In this document: in pieces, positions 36,850 through 48,127 of the stretch
Position numbering within the stretch: the first letter of the stretch is position 1
Layout of the letters: each line of letters starts with the position of its first letter
Assembly: GCA_036381035.1 (NCBI GenBank)
Contig: DASVDQ010000106.1
Coordinates: 24,344-88,343, forward strand
Length of the DNA stretch: 64,000 nucleotides
Source: Trueperaceae bacterium
Lineage (GTDB): Bacteria > Deinococcota > Deinococci > Deinococcales > Trueperaceae
Direction: 5' to 3'
The notes under the pieces: generated by a model
The model's database searches: none
Told to the model about the DNA's origin: nothing
What the model saw: only the letters and a program-made list of their open reading frames with translations
Made by a program: the position numbers and the translations under genes

Positions 36850-39800
36850 CCGCGGCGGACAGGCGCGGCAGGACCCCGAAGCGCACGGCCAGGGAGGCCA
36901 GGAAGGCCAGCAGGGCGGCCAGGAGCCAGGCCGCGGGCAGCGGCAGCCACGCCAGCGCTCGTCCGCCGCTCGCGTCCACCTCGGACGCAGACGCCAGGAC
37001 GGCGCCGCCCGTCGCCTCCGCCAGGCCCGCGACCGGCACGACGTCGGAGCGCAGGGCCGGTCCCGGGGCGATCGGCCAGGCGACGGTCCTGGCGACGCCG
37101 GCCTCGAGGCCCAGGCCGGGCGCCGGGCCGAGGGCGACGGTCAGCTCGCCCTCCTGGGAGGCGTCGACCTCGAAGCTGGCGGCGGCCCGCGCCGGGCCCG
37201 TCCACTCGAGCCGGCGACGCGCCAGCGCCTCGCCGCCCGCGCCCGACACAGTGACCAGGGGCAGGTCCGTGGCCGACGCGCCCGCCGCCGCGGCCGGCAC
37301 GTCGACGATGACGTCGAGGACGTCGCCGCGCCGCGCCAGCCTCAGGGACCAGGGGTCGCGCACGGGGCGCTCGGCGATCCAGCGCACGAGCTGGGCCCAG
37401 GTGGTGGCGTAGCTCGCCGAGCTCGTCCAGGCGCGCGACCAGCGTCCGTCGGCGTCGGAGGTGAAGGCCGCGGCGCGGCCGAGGCCGTAGCGCCAGGTCG
37501 CCAGCAGCGGGTCGTCGCCGTCGGCGAAGGCGAGGACGGTGGCCTCGTCCTTCGGCGTCGTCCTCACGTACCCCTCGAAGGTCGGGAGCTCGCTGGCGGT
37601 CAGCTCCTCCAGGAAGTCGGGGGCGCCCTCCTCCACCCAGCGCGGGGTTATCGTCCGCTCCTCGATGGGCTGGGCGGCCAGCATCAGCGCCTCCTGCGCC
37701 AGCAGGCTGGGGAGGGCCCTGAAGTCGCGCGCCATGTGCAGCGTGCCGCCGCTGAGGCTCGCCAGGGTCGTGAGCTGGCGCTGGTCGGCCGCGTCGCCCA
37801 CCCCCACGAACGTCGTCGTGATGCCCTCGCGCGTCAGGGCGCGGAGGACGCCGGCGAAGTCGCCCCCCTGCGACAGGCCGTCGGTCATGACGACGACGTG
37901 CCGGGTGGCGGAGTCCGACGCCGCCATCAGCTGGTAGGCGGCGAGGAGCCCGGGGTATATCGCCGTGCCGCCCGCCGGCGTGACCGCGGCGAGCGCGGAC
38001 CGGAACGCCTCGGCGTCGCCGACCGGCGTGAGCGGGAGCATGACGCGGGCCTCGGTGTCGAAGACGATCACCGCCGCCAGGCTGCGCTCGCCCAGGAGCG
38101 CCAGGGCCTCGAGCGTGGCCACCTTGGCCACGTCCATGCGGTTCGACTCCGCCACGGCGCCGCTCATGCTGCCGGAGCGGTCGAGCACGAACGCCATCGC
38201 CACCTCCGGCGCCTCGTCGGTGATCCGGGAGGAGACCGGCGAGAGCTCCTCGAGCGGGGTCGCGTAGTAGCCGCCGGGGCCGAACGACGAGGTCCCTCCC
38301 ACGATCGCCAGGCCGCCGCCGACCTCCCGGACGTAGCGCTCGAGGAGCGCCTGGTACTCGGGGAAGATGGCGTTGGCGGCGACGTCGACGAGCAGGACGG
38401 CGTCGTAGTCGTCGAGCCGTTCGATGGTGCCGGGCATCCTCAGGGGCGCGACCCTCTCCACGGCGAGCCCCTGGGCCTCGAGGGCCGCCCCGAGCGCCCG
38501 GCCGCGGGACTCGTCGGCCGCGACGAGCAGCACGGCGGGCGGCGGACCCACGCTCACGCTCACCCGCGTCGCCGCCGCGGCCCCGCCCCCCTCGGGGCGC
38601 AGCTCCAGGCGGTACACGAGGTCCCCCTGCCCTCCGGCCTCGAGCTCGAGCTCGGCCGTGCCGGGTCCCGTGCCGCTCGCCTCGGCCGAGGCCGTAGGCG
38701 CGACCGCGCCGCCTCCGCCCGCCGGCGACTCGAGGGTCGCGGTCGCCCGCCATGACGCGCCCTCGGGAGCAGACACCTCGGCGAGCAGGGAGAAGCGCGA
38801 GCCGGCGCGCACGCGCTCGGGCAGCGCCACCGCTGCCAGCGCCGGTCCCGTCGGCGACGCCGGGGCGCCGGTGGAAGACGGCCGCGTCGCGAGCACGTCG
38901 ACCCTCACGCCTCCCGCCGCCGCCGCGTCCGCCAGGCGCCCCGCGTCCCGCACGGGCAGGGCGTCGCCGGCGTCGGCGGGAACGACCACCCGCAGGCCTC
39001 GCGGGCCCCGCGGCAGCGCGAGCGCCCGCTCGAGCGCGGTCGTCAGGTCGGCGGCTGGGCCCGTCGTGCCTCGCGGCGCCAGCGGCCGGCGGCCGACCCA
39101 GGTCCACTCGGCGCCGGCGGCCGGCGGGGCCTCGCGTCCCACCCAGACGACGGTCCCCCCGGGGCCGAGGCCCGGCAGCGGCACGCCCATCACGCCCGCC
39201 GCGGACGCGAGGAGCGCCACACCGGCCAGCGCCAGCGGCACACGCCAGCGCCGGCGCACGACCCGCCGCTGACGGAAGAGGCCCAGGAGCCCCTCGGCGG
39301 CGATGATGGCGGCGGCGAGCAGCGCCAGCCAGCGCCACGCCTCCCAGCCGGTAATGGAGGCACCGGCGGCAGGCCCCCCGCCGGACGCGTCGGCCGGCTC
39401 GCCGCCCAGCGGCGAGGTGACCACGGGCAGGGTCACGGGCCCGCCGGCGGTCACGAGCGTGTACGTACCTGTCGCTTCCGGCACGAACCCGGCGTCGAAC
39501 TGCGGGCCGGTCCACACGGCCGCGGCGAGCGGGTCGCCCTCGACGGCCTCGGGCGCGGGCGTGCCCGGCACCGGCGACCCGGCCGGGTCGAGGAGCTCCC
39601 AGCCGCCGGCGAAGGCCTCGCGCGGCCACGGGCACGCCTCGCCGACGCGGCAGCCGCCCGGCCCGTGAGACCACGCGCGCGGCGCCGCCCAGTCCACGAG
39701 GGCCGCGACGAAGGCGGGGAAGCCGACCTGCGACGGCCAGTCGGTGTCGCCCAGGCCGAACCCGAGGACGACCTGGCGGCCGGTAGTGGTCGTGCGCGCC

Positions 39801-41137
39801 CAGGCGAGCACGGCGTCGCCGGCGACGAGCAGCGGCGTCGCGCCGGCCGGCACGCGCAGCGGCACGGCGCTGCCGACGCTGAAGGCCGTGGCGTCGAGGT
39901 CGGCGGTGAGCGGGTGCGGCCGCGCCGTCAGCGCGCCCTCGCCCAGGGCGAGCGGCTCACCCGCCCGCAGGCCCTCGGGGACGGCGCCCAGCCACAGGGT
40001 GGACGTCGCCGGCACGCCCGGCACGTCGTCCGTGACGATGACCAGGTCGAAGAGCGCCGCCTCGTCCGGCGCCGGCACCGCCTCGGCGGCGTACGCCTCG
40101 ATGCCGCCGACGGCGGCCAGCGCCCGCAGCAGGGCCGGGTGGGCCTCCCCCACCACCGCCACGCGCACCGGCGCGGAGCGCAGCGGGACGACCACGGCGT
40201 CGTCCGCCGGCAGGTGGTCGCCGGCCGGTCCGCTCACCCTGACCTCGCCGGGACCCGGCAGGTCGAGGGGGATCGCGAACTCGGCCGTGCCGTCGGGTCC
40301 CACGGCGACCTCCTCGGCGCCCCAGGGGAGGAACGAGCTGGTGCCGGGCGGGCGGAACGACGCCACGACGCGGACGGTGTCGCCCCTGGCGAAGCCGGCG
40401 GTCACGACCCTGCCGCTCACGGTCCACTGGTCCGGGCGCTCGCCGCGGGGCTCCACCTTCACGTCGCCGACGCCCACGTTCGCCAGCCCGCCGCCCACGC
40501 TGAGCACGCGCACCTCGGAGGCAGGGACCCCGGCGGAGCCGAGCGCCGCCAGCGCCGCCTCCCGTCCGTACTCGTCCGTGACGACGGCCACGCGCGCGCC
40601 CTCGGCGGCCAGGCTCGCGGCCCGCGCCGCCGCACCCTGCCAGTCGGCGGGTCCGGCGCTCACCCGCAGCTCGGCGAGGGAGCGGCGCAGCCCCGGGCCC
40701 GCCGGCCAGTCGGCGGCGACCACGCGCGCGCTCGGCCCGACGCTCACGAGCGACACCCGCCCGCTGCTGGCGGGACCGCCCCAGCGCTCCCCGACGGCGC
40801 GCAGGGCGGCGTCGAACCGGCTCGGCTCGACGTCAGCGGCGCTCATCGGCAGCGAGGCGTCGACGAGCACGACCCAGCGCGACGCGGCGCCGTCACCGAC
40901 GACGGGCCTGGCCAGGGCGAGCACCAGCAGCGCGGCGGCGACGAGCTGGAGCCACAGGAGCGGGTCGCGCCAGGGGAAGCTGCGCCGGCTCGGCGTCGGG
41001 GCGCTCTCCGCCTGGAGCCGGCGCCACACGACGAGGCTGGCCACGACCACGTCGCGCCGGCGGCGAGCGTGCAGCAGGAGGATCAGCGGCAGCGCCACCG
41101 GCAGCAGCCACAGCCACCACGGCTGGACGAACGTCAC
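36800..41137 (-). CDS. Very large BatA/von Willebrand factor A fusion membrane protein
   Basis: 1445 residues with two protein types in one chain. Part one (1-~620): BatA-like N-terminus with helices at about 8-23 and 60-77, a vWA-like domain with a degenerate metal site (DASLPM, 93-98), a long extracytoplasmic region and a helix near 595-615. Part two (~620-1445): a second helix near 635-655, a glutamine-amidotransferase-like region (DYDAVLLVDV, VGGGLAIVGGTSSFGPGG), an intact vWA metal site (FVLDRSGSMSG near residue 984) and a last helix near 1400. Bacteria usually encode these as separate proteins beside MoxR and DUF58. Start GTG 41137 overlaps the DUF58 stop (GTGA). Probable role: MoxR-linked maturation or surface complex. 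Confidence 0.85.
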   Translation of the reverse strand: MTFVQPWWLWLLPVALPLILLLHARRRRDVVVASLVVWRRLQAESAPTPSRRSFPWRDPLLWLQLVAAALLVLALARPVVGDGAASRWVVLVDASLPMSAADVEPSRFDAALRAVGERWGGPASSGRVSLVSVGPSARVVAADWPAGPGLRRSLAELRVSAGPADWQGAAARAASLAAEGARVAVVTDEYGREAALAALGSAGVPASEVRVLSVGGGLANVGVGDVKVEPRGERPDQWTVSGRVVTAGFARGDTVRVVASFRPPGTSSFLPWGAEEVAVGPDGTAEFAIPLDLPGPGEVRVSGPAGDHLPADDAVVVPLRSAPVRVAVVGEAHPALLRALAAVGGIEAYAAEAVPAPDEAALFDLVIVTDDVPGVPATSTLWLGAVPEGLRAGEPLALGEGALTARPHPLTADLDATAFSVGSAVPLRVPAGATPLLVAGDAVLAWARTTTTGRQVVLGFGLGDTDWPSQVGFPAFVAALVDWAAPRAWSHGPGGCRVGEACPWPREAFAGGWELLDPAGSPVPGTPAPEAVEGDPLAAAVWTGPQFDAGFVPEATGTYTLVTAGGPVTLPVVTSPLGGEPADASGGGPAAGASITGWEAWRWLALLAAAIIAAEGLLGLFRQRRVVRRRWRVPLALAGVALLASAAGVMGVPLPGLGPGGTVVWVGREAPPAAGAEWTWVGRRPLAPRGTTGPAADLTTALERALALPRGPRGLRVVVPADAGDALPVRDAGRLADAAAAGGVRVDVLATRPSSTGAPASPTGPALAAVALPERVRAGSRFSLLAEVSAPEGASWRATATLESPAGGGGAVAPTASAEASGTGPGTAELELEAGGQGDLVYRLELRPEGGGAAAATRVSVSVGPPPAVLLVAADESRGRALGAALEAQGLAVERVAPLRMPGTIERLDDYDAVLLVDVAANAIFPEYQALLERYVREVGGGLAIVGGTSSFGPGGYYATPLEELSPVSSRITDEAPEVAMAFVLDRSGSMSGAVAESNRMDVAKVATLEALALLGERSLAAVIVFDTEARVMLPLTPVGDAEAFRSALAAVTPAGGTAIYPGLLAAYQLMAASDSATRHVVVMTDGLSQGGDFAGVLRALTREGITTTFVGVGDAADQRQLTTLASLSGGTLHMARDFRALPSLLAQEALMLAAQPIEERTITPRWVEEGAPDFLEELTASELPTFEGYVRTTPKDEATVLAFADGDDPLLATWRYGLGRAAAFTSDADGRWSRAWTSSASYATTWAQLVRWIAERPVRDPWSLRLARRGDVLDVIVDVPAAAAGASATDLPLVTVSGAGGEALARRRLEWTGPARAAASFEVDASQEGELTVALGPAPGLGLEAGVARTVAWPIAPGPALRSDVVPVAGLAEATGGAVLASASEVDASGGRALAWLPLPAAWLLAALLAFLASLAVRFGVLPRLSAAVRVGAAARTRTAWPGP

Positions 41138-42008
41138 GTGATGAGCCCCTGCCGGCGCAGGTCGGTGACGAAGCCGCCGTCCAGCGGCTCGTGGGTCGCC
41201 GTGGTGACCCACCGGCCCTCGACGGCCCACACGGCGGACCTGACCTGGGCGCTCCAGTCCTCGACCGCCCTGCGGTAGGCCCGCCAGGTGCGGGCGTCGA
41301 CCCGCCGCTCGGCGACCTCCCCGGTCTCGGCGTCGACGAGCCGCAGCGAGCCCGTCTCGCCGCGTCCGCCGGCCTCGGCCTCGCCGAGGACCTGGACGGC
41401 GACCACCTCCTGCGAGCGGACGCGCCACGTGCGGAGCGCCTCCGCGAAGCCGTCGACGAGCCAGTCGCTGATCACGACCAGCAGGCCGGGCAGGGCGAGG
41501 GCCTCCAGCGAACGGGAGGCGAGGTCGGTCAGCGACGCGAGGTGGCCGTCGGGGACGACCCGCGCGAGCCGCGAGAGCTCGTGCCTGAGCTGGGTGTCGC
41601 GGCTCGCGACGTCGCCCCACACGACGCGGCCGCCACGCGCGACCCCGAAGCGGACCTGGTCGCCGCCGTTGAGGGCGGCCTCGCCGAACACGGCCGCGAC
41701 GTCGACCGCGCGCCGCCACGACGCCGGGTCGACGGCCATGGAGGCGCTGGCGTCGAGGAGGACCGCCACGCGCAGCCGCTGCTCCAGGTGGTACCGCCTG
41801 ACGACGGTCTTCCCCAGGCGGGCGTAGACGTGCCTGTCGAGGTGCCGCAGGTCGTCGCCGGGCTCGTAGTCCTTGTACTGCGCGAACTCCATGCCGGAGC
41901 CGATGGCGCGCGAACGACGCTCGCCTATGGCTGCGTTGGCGGGCGCCCGCAGCGCGATCAGCTTGGAGTGACCGAGGGCGCGCTTGACCTCGCTGGGGAG
42001 CGCGCGGC

Positions 42009-42012
<4 letters not shown>
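41134..42012 (-). CDS. DUF58 protein (MoxR partner, MxaS-like)
   Basis: The 292 residues show the DUF58 core (GSGMEFAQYKDYEPGDDLRH, LDRHVYARLGKTVVRRY) and a vWA-like segment (VAVLLDASASMAVDP). In methylotroph gene clusters the MxaS protein of this family accompanies MoxR/MxaR and is needed for active methanol dehydrogenase. Elsewhere MoxR-DUF58 pairs serve other functions. Both ends overlap neighbours by 4 bp, so the three genes are tightly coupled. Confidence 0.9.
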
Positions 42013-43040
<1,028 letters not shown>

Positions 43041-43061
43041 CTCATGGCCCGCCGCGGCGCC

Positions 43062-44576
43062 TCAGGGCCCGGCCTCGCCGGCCAGCGACCCGGGCGTGAA
43101 GTACCTGCTGACGGCGCCGGCGTGCTCCGCGCCGATGCCCCGGAAGGCGAAGGCGGCCTCCTCGGCGCGCGCGAACGCCGGCGGCGCGCCGGCCGGAGCG
43201 CCGCTCGCAGCGGCCTCATCGTCCGCCTGCGGCACCAGCTCCATCTCCACGAACCGGCCGTCCTCGCGCTGGCTGCGCGGCAGGGCCGCCACCGACGCGC
43301 TCTCGGCGGGCAGGTCGAGGAAGGCGTCGGAGCCGGCGCCGAGCTCGGCCGCCCCCGCACCGGCGGCGTCGCCCGGCGCGTCGCTGGAGCGCTGCGCCGC
43401 GCCCGCGGGCGCCCCGCCGGCGCCGCCCTCGACCCTGCCGAGGGCCGGCTGCTGCACCGCGGCGGCGCCGGGGTCGGTGTCGGCGTTGAGCACCCCGCCG
43501 TAGAACGCGGCCCCGCCGTCGTAGTCCCCGTTCGCGTAGCTCTGCGGGCGCACGCCCACGGCCGTCGGGTCGGCCTCGAACTGGTCCACGAGCGCGCCGA
43601 GCGACCGGTAGAAGGAGGCGCTGGGGTCGGCGACGGAGGCCTGCGAGCCGGGTGCCGCCGCCGGCTCCCCGGCCGGGCTCGCCCCCTCCTGCGCCCGGGA
43701 CGGGGCCGCGCCGGCCGGCTTGGCCGGCTCGGGGGCGGCGCGCGTGTCGTCCGGGGCGAGCGCGGCCTCCACGGCGCTGGCGAACGCCCCTCCGACCTCC
43801 CGCGCCGCGGCCCTGAGGTGCTCGGAGAGCTCCTGCGCCGCCAGGTCCGCCTCCGAGGCGGAGACGGCCTGCGAGCTCACGCGCTCCGCGAGGTCCGTGA
43901 ACGAGGCGGCGAGGGCCCTGAGGTAGTCGCTGTCCTCCTGCTGGGCCACCAGGTCGAGGAGCTCGGCCACGCGGTCGAGCGTGGCCGCCTCCGCGGCGGG
44001 ATCGCTTGAGGCCGCCGGCGGCGCCGGCGGGGCGCCCGCCGCGAGGCCCGCGCGCCTGGCCGGCACCGGGACGGCGAGGAGCAGGGCTGCCGGCACGAGC
44101 GCGACGGCGGCCGCCCGGCCGAGCCCGCGCGAGCGCCGCGCCCAGCCGGCGGGCGCGGCGTCGAGGCCCGCGGCCCTCCGCTCCACCTCGTCCAGCAGGG
44201 CTCGCGCGACGACGTTCGACGGACCGCCGTCGGCGATCACCTCGTAGGTGGTCGAGAAGCGCTCCGACTGACCCAGCAGCGCGTCGACGCGGCGCGCCAG
44301 CTCGAGCAGCGACGGCGAGCGGGCGGCGGAGGCGGCGAGCCAGGCGGCGAGGCCGCCCGCCGCCGCGGCCAGCATCGGCCGCAGCGCCGAGCCCAGGACG
44401 CTGCCGGCCTGGCCCAGCGACCAGGCCCTTACCCACGCGAGGGCCGCGACCACGGCGGCCGCGAGCACGGCGACGAAGACCCCGTCGACGACGGCCCTGA
44501 CCCACCAGCTCCGCCGCGCGGAGCGCAGGGCGCGGGTCAGGTTGTGCCCGGGGCTCGCCCGGTCCAGCAGCGCCAT
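43062..44576 (-). CDS. Membrane protein of unknown function in the MoxR operon
   Basis: 504 residues. Two helices lie near residues 28-48 and 65-83 and a third near 150-170. A long Ala/Pro/Gly-rich, partly low-complexity extracytoplasmic region follows, with a short helical stretch (LDRVAELLDLVAQQEDSDYL). I do not recognise a catalytic motif. The position before MoxR suggests a membrane partner of the vWA complex, as similar proteins occur in other MoxR-DUF58 operons. ATG 44576 has an AGGGAGA site. An AT-rich GATATATC patch lies 35 bp upstream. Confidence 0.75.
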   Translation of the reverse strand: MALLDRASPGHNLTRALRSARRSWWVRAVVDGVFVAVLAAAVVAALAWVRAWSLGQAGSVLGSALRPMLAAAAGGLAAWLAASAARSPSLLELARRVDALLGQSERFSTTYEVIADGGPSNVVARALLDEVERRAAGLDAAPAGWARRSRGLGRAAAVALVPAALLLAVPVPARRAGLAAGAPPAPPAASSDPAAEAATLDRVAELLDLVAQQEDSDYLRALAASFTDLAERVSSQAVSASEADLAAQELSEHLRAAAREVGGAFASAVEAALAPDDTRAAPEPAKPAGAAPSRAQEGASPAGEPAAAPGSQASVADPSASFYRSLGALVDQFEADPTAVGVRPQSYANGDYDGGAAFYGGVLNADTDPGAAAVQQPALGRVEGGAGGAPAGAAQRSSDAPGDAAGAGAAELGAGSDAFLDLPAESASVAALPRSQREDGRFVEMELVPQADDEAAASGAPAGAPPAFARAEEAAFAFRGIGAEHAGAVSRYFTPGSLAGEAGP

Positions 44577-44610
44577 GGACGTCTCCCTCTAGGCGTTCGA
44601 GTACGCGCAG

Positions 44611-44618
44611 GATATATC
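44611..44618. promoter_or_regulatory. GATATATC palindrome between divergent MoxR and ABC operons
   Basis: The 8-bp palindrome also occurs at 27435-27442, and a related TATATCAT occurs at 62352-62359. It is the only AT-rich stretch in this 154-bp spacer, so it may be a promoter core or operator. Confidence 0.3.
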
Positions 44619-44719
44619 GCCCAGCCGAGTCTACCTTGGCCCGCCGAGCCGACCGTCCTCCGCGGCGTCATGCCGGCCGCGGGTCGGCATCGCGCGCAGC
44701 GATGCTTGGCCGGGGCGCG

Positions 44720-44725
44720 TATCGT
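44720..44725 (+). promoter_or_regulatory. -10 box of the ABC ATPase gene, leaderless type
   Basis: TATCGT ends 5 nt before the ATG at 44731, in a context (GCGCGTATCGTGGGCCATGG) nearly matching that of lhgO. Confidence 0.5.
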
Positions 44726-44730
44726 GGGCC

Positions 44731-45692
<962 letters not shown>

Positions 45693-45696
<4 letters not shown>

Positions 45697-46502
45697 CCGC
45701 GGTCCTGCGGGGGGTGGGCGCGATCTGGCTGCGCGAGCTGAAGCGCGCCCTGCGCGACAGGGGCCAGTTCGTGGGCGGGATCAGCCGGCCGCTGCTCTGG
45801 GTCCTCGTCCTCGGCATCGGGCTGAACCCGTACTTCCGCGGCGAGATCTACGGCGAGGTGCGGTTCGTCGTGCCGTACACCTACCTGCAGTTCCTCTTCC
45901 CCGCCGTCGTCGCGCTGAACATGATGTACACCGCGGTGCAGTCGGCCGTCTCGGTGATCTGGGACCGCGAGTTCGGCTTCCTGCGCGAGGTGCTCGTCTC
46001 GCCGCAGCCGCGCTGGGCCGTGCTGCTCGGCAAGGTGCTCGGCGGCACCACGGTGGCGATGGTGCACGGCGCGATCGTGCTGCTGCTGGCCCGCTACGTG
46101 GACGTGATCGTCACGCCGCGCAGCGTGCTCGCCGGCCTCGGCGTGATGTTCCTGCTCGGCTTCGCGCTCACGTCGCTGGGCATCGTCATCGCCAACCGCA
46201 TGCGCACGTTCGAGGGCTTCGGCGTCTTCTCGAACGCCGTGATCCTCCCCCTCTACTTCCTCTCGTCGTCGATCTTCCCCCTCGACCCCGCGCTGACGCG
46301 GGCGCAGGCCAGGGTCACCTACCCCGAGTGGCTCGTGACGCTGGTGGAGGTGAACCCCATCACGTACGCGGTCGACGCCCTGCGCGGCGTGTTCATAGGC
46401 TTCAACCAGTTCGACCCCCGCATCGGCCCCCTGGCGCTGGCGGGCGCCGGCGTCGTGTTCTTCCTGCTCGCCTGGCGCGACTTCCGGCTGCCGAGGCGTT
46501 GA
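45693..46502 (+). CDS. ABC-2 type permease of a PQQ-dehydrogenase-linked system (copy 1)
   Basis: 269 residues, six predicted helices, with the ABC-2 permease pattern IWDREFGFLREVLVSPQPRW and RTFEGFGVFSNAVILPLYFL, and SIFPLD before the last loop. It resembles the permeases of PedC type. It overlaps the ATPase by 4 bp and is followed 3 bp later by a MoxJ/XoxJ-like gene. Confidence 0.9.
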
Positions 46503-46505
46503 GCC

Positions 46506-47414
46506 GTGGGCGCGCGGCGAGGCGGGCGAGAGCGCCGGCGGGACCCCGCGCCGCGACCGGACGCGGCGTCGCGACGGGAGGAGGCGCCGCCTCCGGCCAA
46601 CGGGCCGCGCGCCGTGATGCCGCGGCTCGGCCCGTACTGGCCCTTCGTCTGGCTCGCCTTGCTGCTCCTCGGCGTCTACCGCCTGCCGCCCGACACGAGC
46701 CTGCGCGACGTCGAGAGGGTCGGCGTCCTCCGGGTCTGCGTGCCCGCCGCGCAGCCGCCGCTGGCGACGGGGGAAGACGACGCGCCCGGCATCGACGTCG
46801 AGCTGCTGCGGTCGCTGGCGAGCCGCGCGGGCTGGCGGCTGCAGCTCGTGACCAACCAGGCCATCGGCAGGGGCTTCGACCCGCGCAACTGGCGGCTGAC
46901 CCGGGCGCAGTGCTCGGTGGTGGCGGGCGGCGTGGTGACGACGCAGACCACGCGCAGCTTCCTCGACACCACGGAGCCGCACCTCGAGACCGGCTGGGCC
47001 TTCGTGGCGCGGGAGGGGGCCACCCTTGACGGCGCCGCCGTCGGCTTCCTCGCCGCCCTGGCCGGCCTCGACAGGATCGCGCTGAGCCGCGACCTGAGGG
47101 CGCGCGGCGCCACGGTCACGCTCTTCGGCGCCTACGACGAGCTCGTCGCGGCGATGACTGACGGCGAGGTGGAGGCCGCGGTCACCGAGGCGCTCACGGC
47201 ACGCCGCTTGGCGCGCGACCTGGGCCCCGGCTACGCGGCGACCTGGCTCACGCCGCCGCGGGAGCGCTACGGCGTCGCGCTGGGCATCTGGAAGGGCGAC
47301 CTCACGCTGAAGCGCCGCCTCGAGCGGGAGCTCGCGGCCATGCGGCGCGACGGGACCCTGGCGGGGATACTGGCGAGCTACGACCTCGGGCCGATCGGCG
47401 AGCCGGGCGAGTAG
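46506..47414 (+). CDS. Membrane-anchored MoxJ/XoxJ-like binding protein
   Basis: 302 residues: a basic/Pro-rich N-terminal tail, one membrane helix (about 45-59) and a type 2 binding domain. The domain includes VGVLRVCVPAAQPPLATGED, GIDVELLRSLASRAGWRL, CSVVAGGVVTTQTTRSFLDT and the C-terminal RRDGTLAGILASYDLGP. It is not a lipoprotein and has no cleavable signal, so it probably stays anchored facing the periplasm. It starts with GTG 3 bp after the permease gene; an alternative ATG lies at 46617. It may be the binding component or sensor of the ABC-2 unit. Confidence 0.75.
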   Translation: MGARRGGRERRRDPAPRPDAASRREEAPPPANGPRAVMPRLGPYWPFVWLALLLLGVYRLPPDTSLRDVERVGVLRVCVPAAQPPLATGEDDAPGIDVELLRSLASRAGWRLQLVTNQAIGRGFDPRNWRLTRAQCSVVAGGVVTTQTTRSFLDTTEPHLETGWAFVAREGATLDGAAVGFLAALAGLDRIALSRDLRARGATVTLFGAYDELVAAMTDGEVEAAVTEALTARRLARDLGPGYAATWLTPPRERYGVALGIWKGDLTLKRRLERELAAMRRDGTLAGILASYDLGPIGEPGE

Positions 47415-47506
47415 CCGCAGCGAGCGCCTGGGCGGACGCCGGACGCGGTCGTGCCGCCGGTCGGGCGGGCGCTCCGCTCAGCCGCCCGGCGGCCCGCGCC
47501 CCGACC

Positions 47507-48127
47507 TCAGAACCCCAACAGGCCCCTGTACCAGTCGGCGGCGCCACGGAGCCAGACGTCGCCCGGCCCCACGGCCAGCAGCGCCAGCGTGACGACCGCC
47601 CCGGCCCCGCGCGCGGCGGGCCGCGTCTGGAGCCCCTCGGTCGCCCGCGACAGGAGGAACCAGGCACCCCCGGTCGTCTGCGGCAGCGGCAGCAGCGCCA
47701 GGACCGCGCCGCGCACGCCTAGCTCGAACGTCACGAGGAGGACCGTCGACGCCACGATGCCGGCGTTGCCGCCCAGCCAGCCCAGGACGGCCGGCCTCAG
47801 TGCGAGCAGCGCGGCCGCCACGGCCAGCAGCGCTACCACGGGAGCGAGCACGCAGGTCAGCGTGCCGAGCGCCCGCGACCTGAAGGCGGGCCCCTCCAGC
47901 GTCGGGGGCCGCGACCAGCCGGCGGAGAACAGCGCCGCCGAGGCCAGGCCGAGCACGTCGACGTGCCTGGTGGGGTCGAGCGTCAGCGCGCCGTCCCGCG
48001 CGGGTCCCTCGTCGCCCGCCCAGCGCGCGGCCAGAGCGGCGGTCGCGCCCTGCACGACGGCGAGGGCGGCGCCGGCGAGGAGCCGCGTGAGCAGCGACTG
48101 CAGCGAGAGGTCGGCGAAGGCGTTCAG
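47507..48127 (-). CDS. Site-2 protease-like membrane protein without the zinc motif
   Basis: A 206-residue membrane protein that resembles the compact M50B site-2 proteases. The segment LTLDPTRHVDVLGLASAALF followed by GWSRPPTL matches their 'LNPLRHIDPLG...GWAKPVPV' region. The helix that should carry HExxH reads VVQGATAALAARWAGD, so the zinc ligands and catalytic Glu are missing. It is probably a pseudoprotease. A normal start codon exists only at GTG 48055, which would cut off the first helix. The likely start is CTG at 48127, overlapping the TGA of the upstream gene (CTGA), which restores that helix. Last gene of the long quinoprotein operon. Confidence 0.55.
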   Translation of the reverse strand: MNAFADLSLQSLLTRLLAGAALAVVQGATAALAARWAGDEGPARDGALTLDPTRHVDVLGLASAALFSAGWSRPPTLEGPAFRSRALGTLTCVLAPVVALLAVAAALLALRPAVLGWLGGNAGIVASTVLLVTFELGVRGAVLALLPLPQTTGGAWFLLSRATEGLQTRPAARGAGAVVTLALLAVGPGDVWLRGAADWYRGLLGF

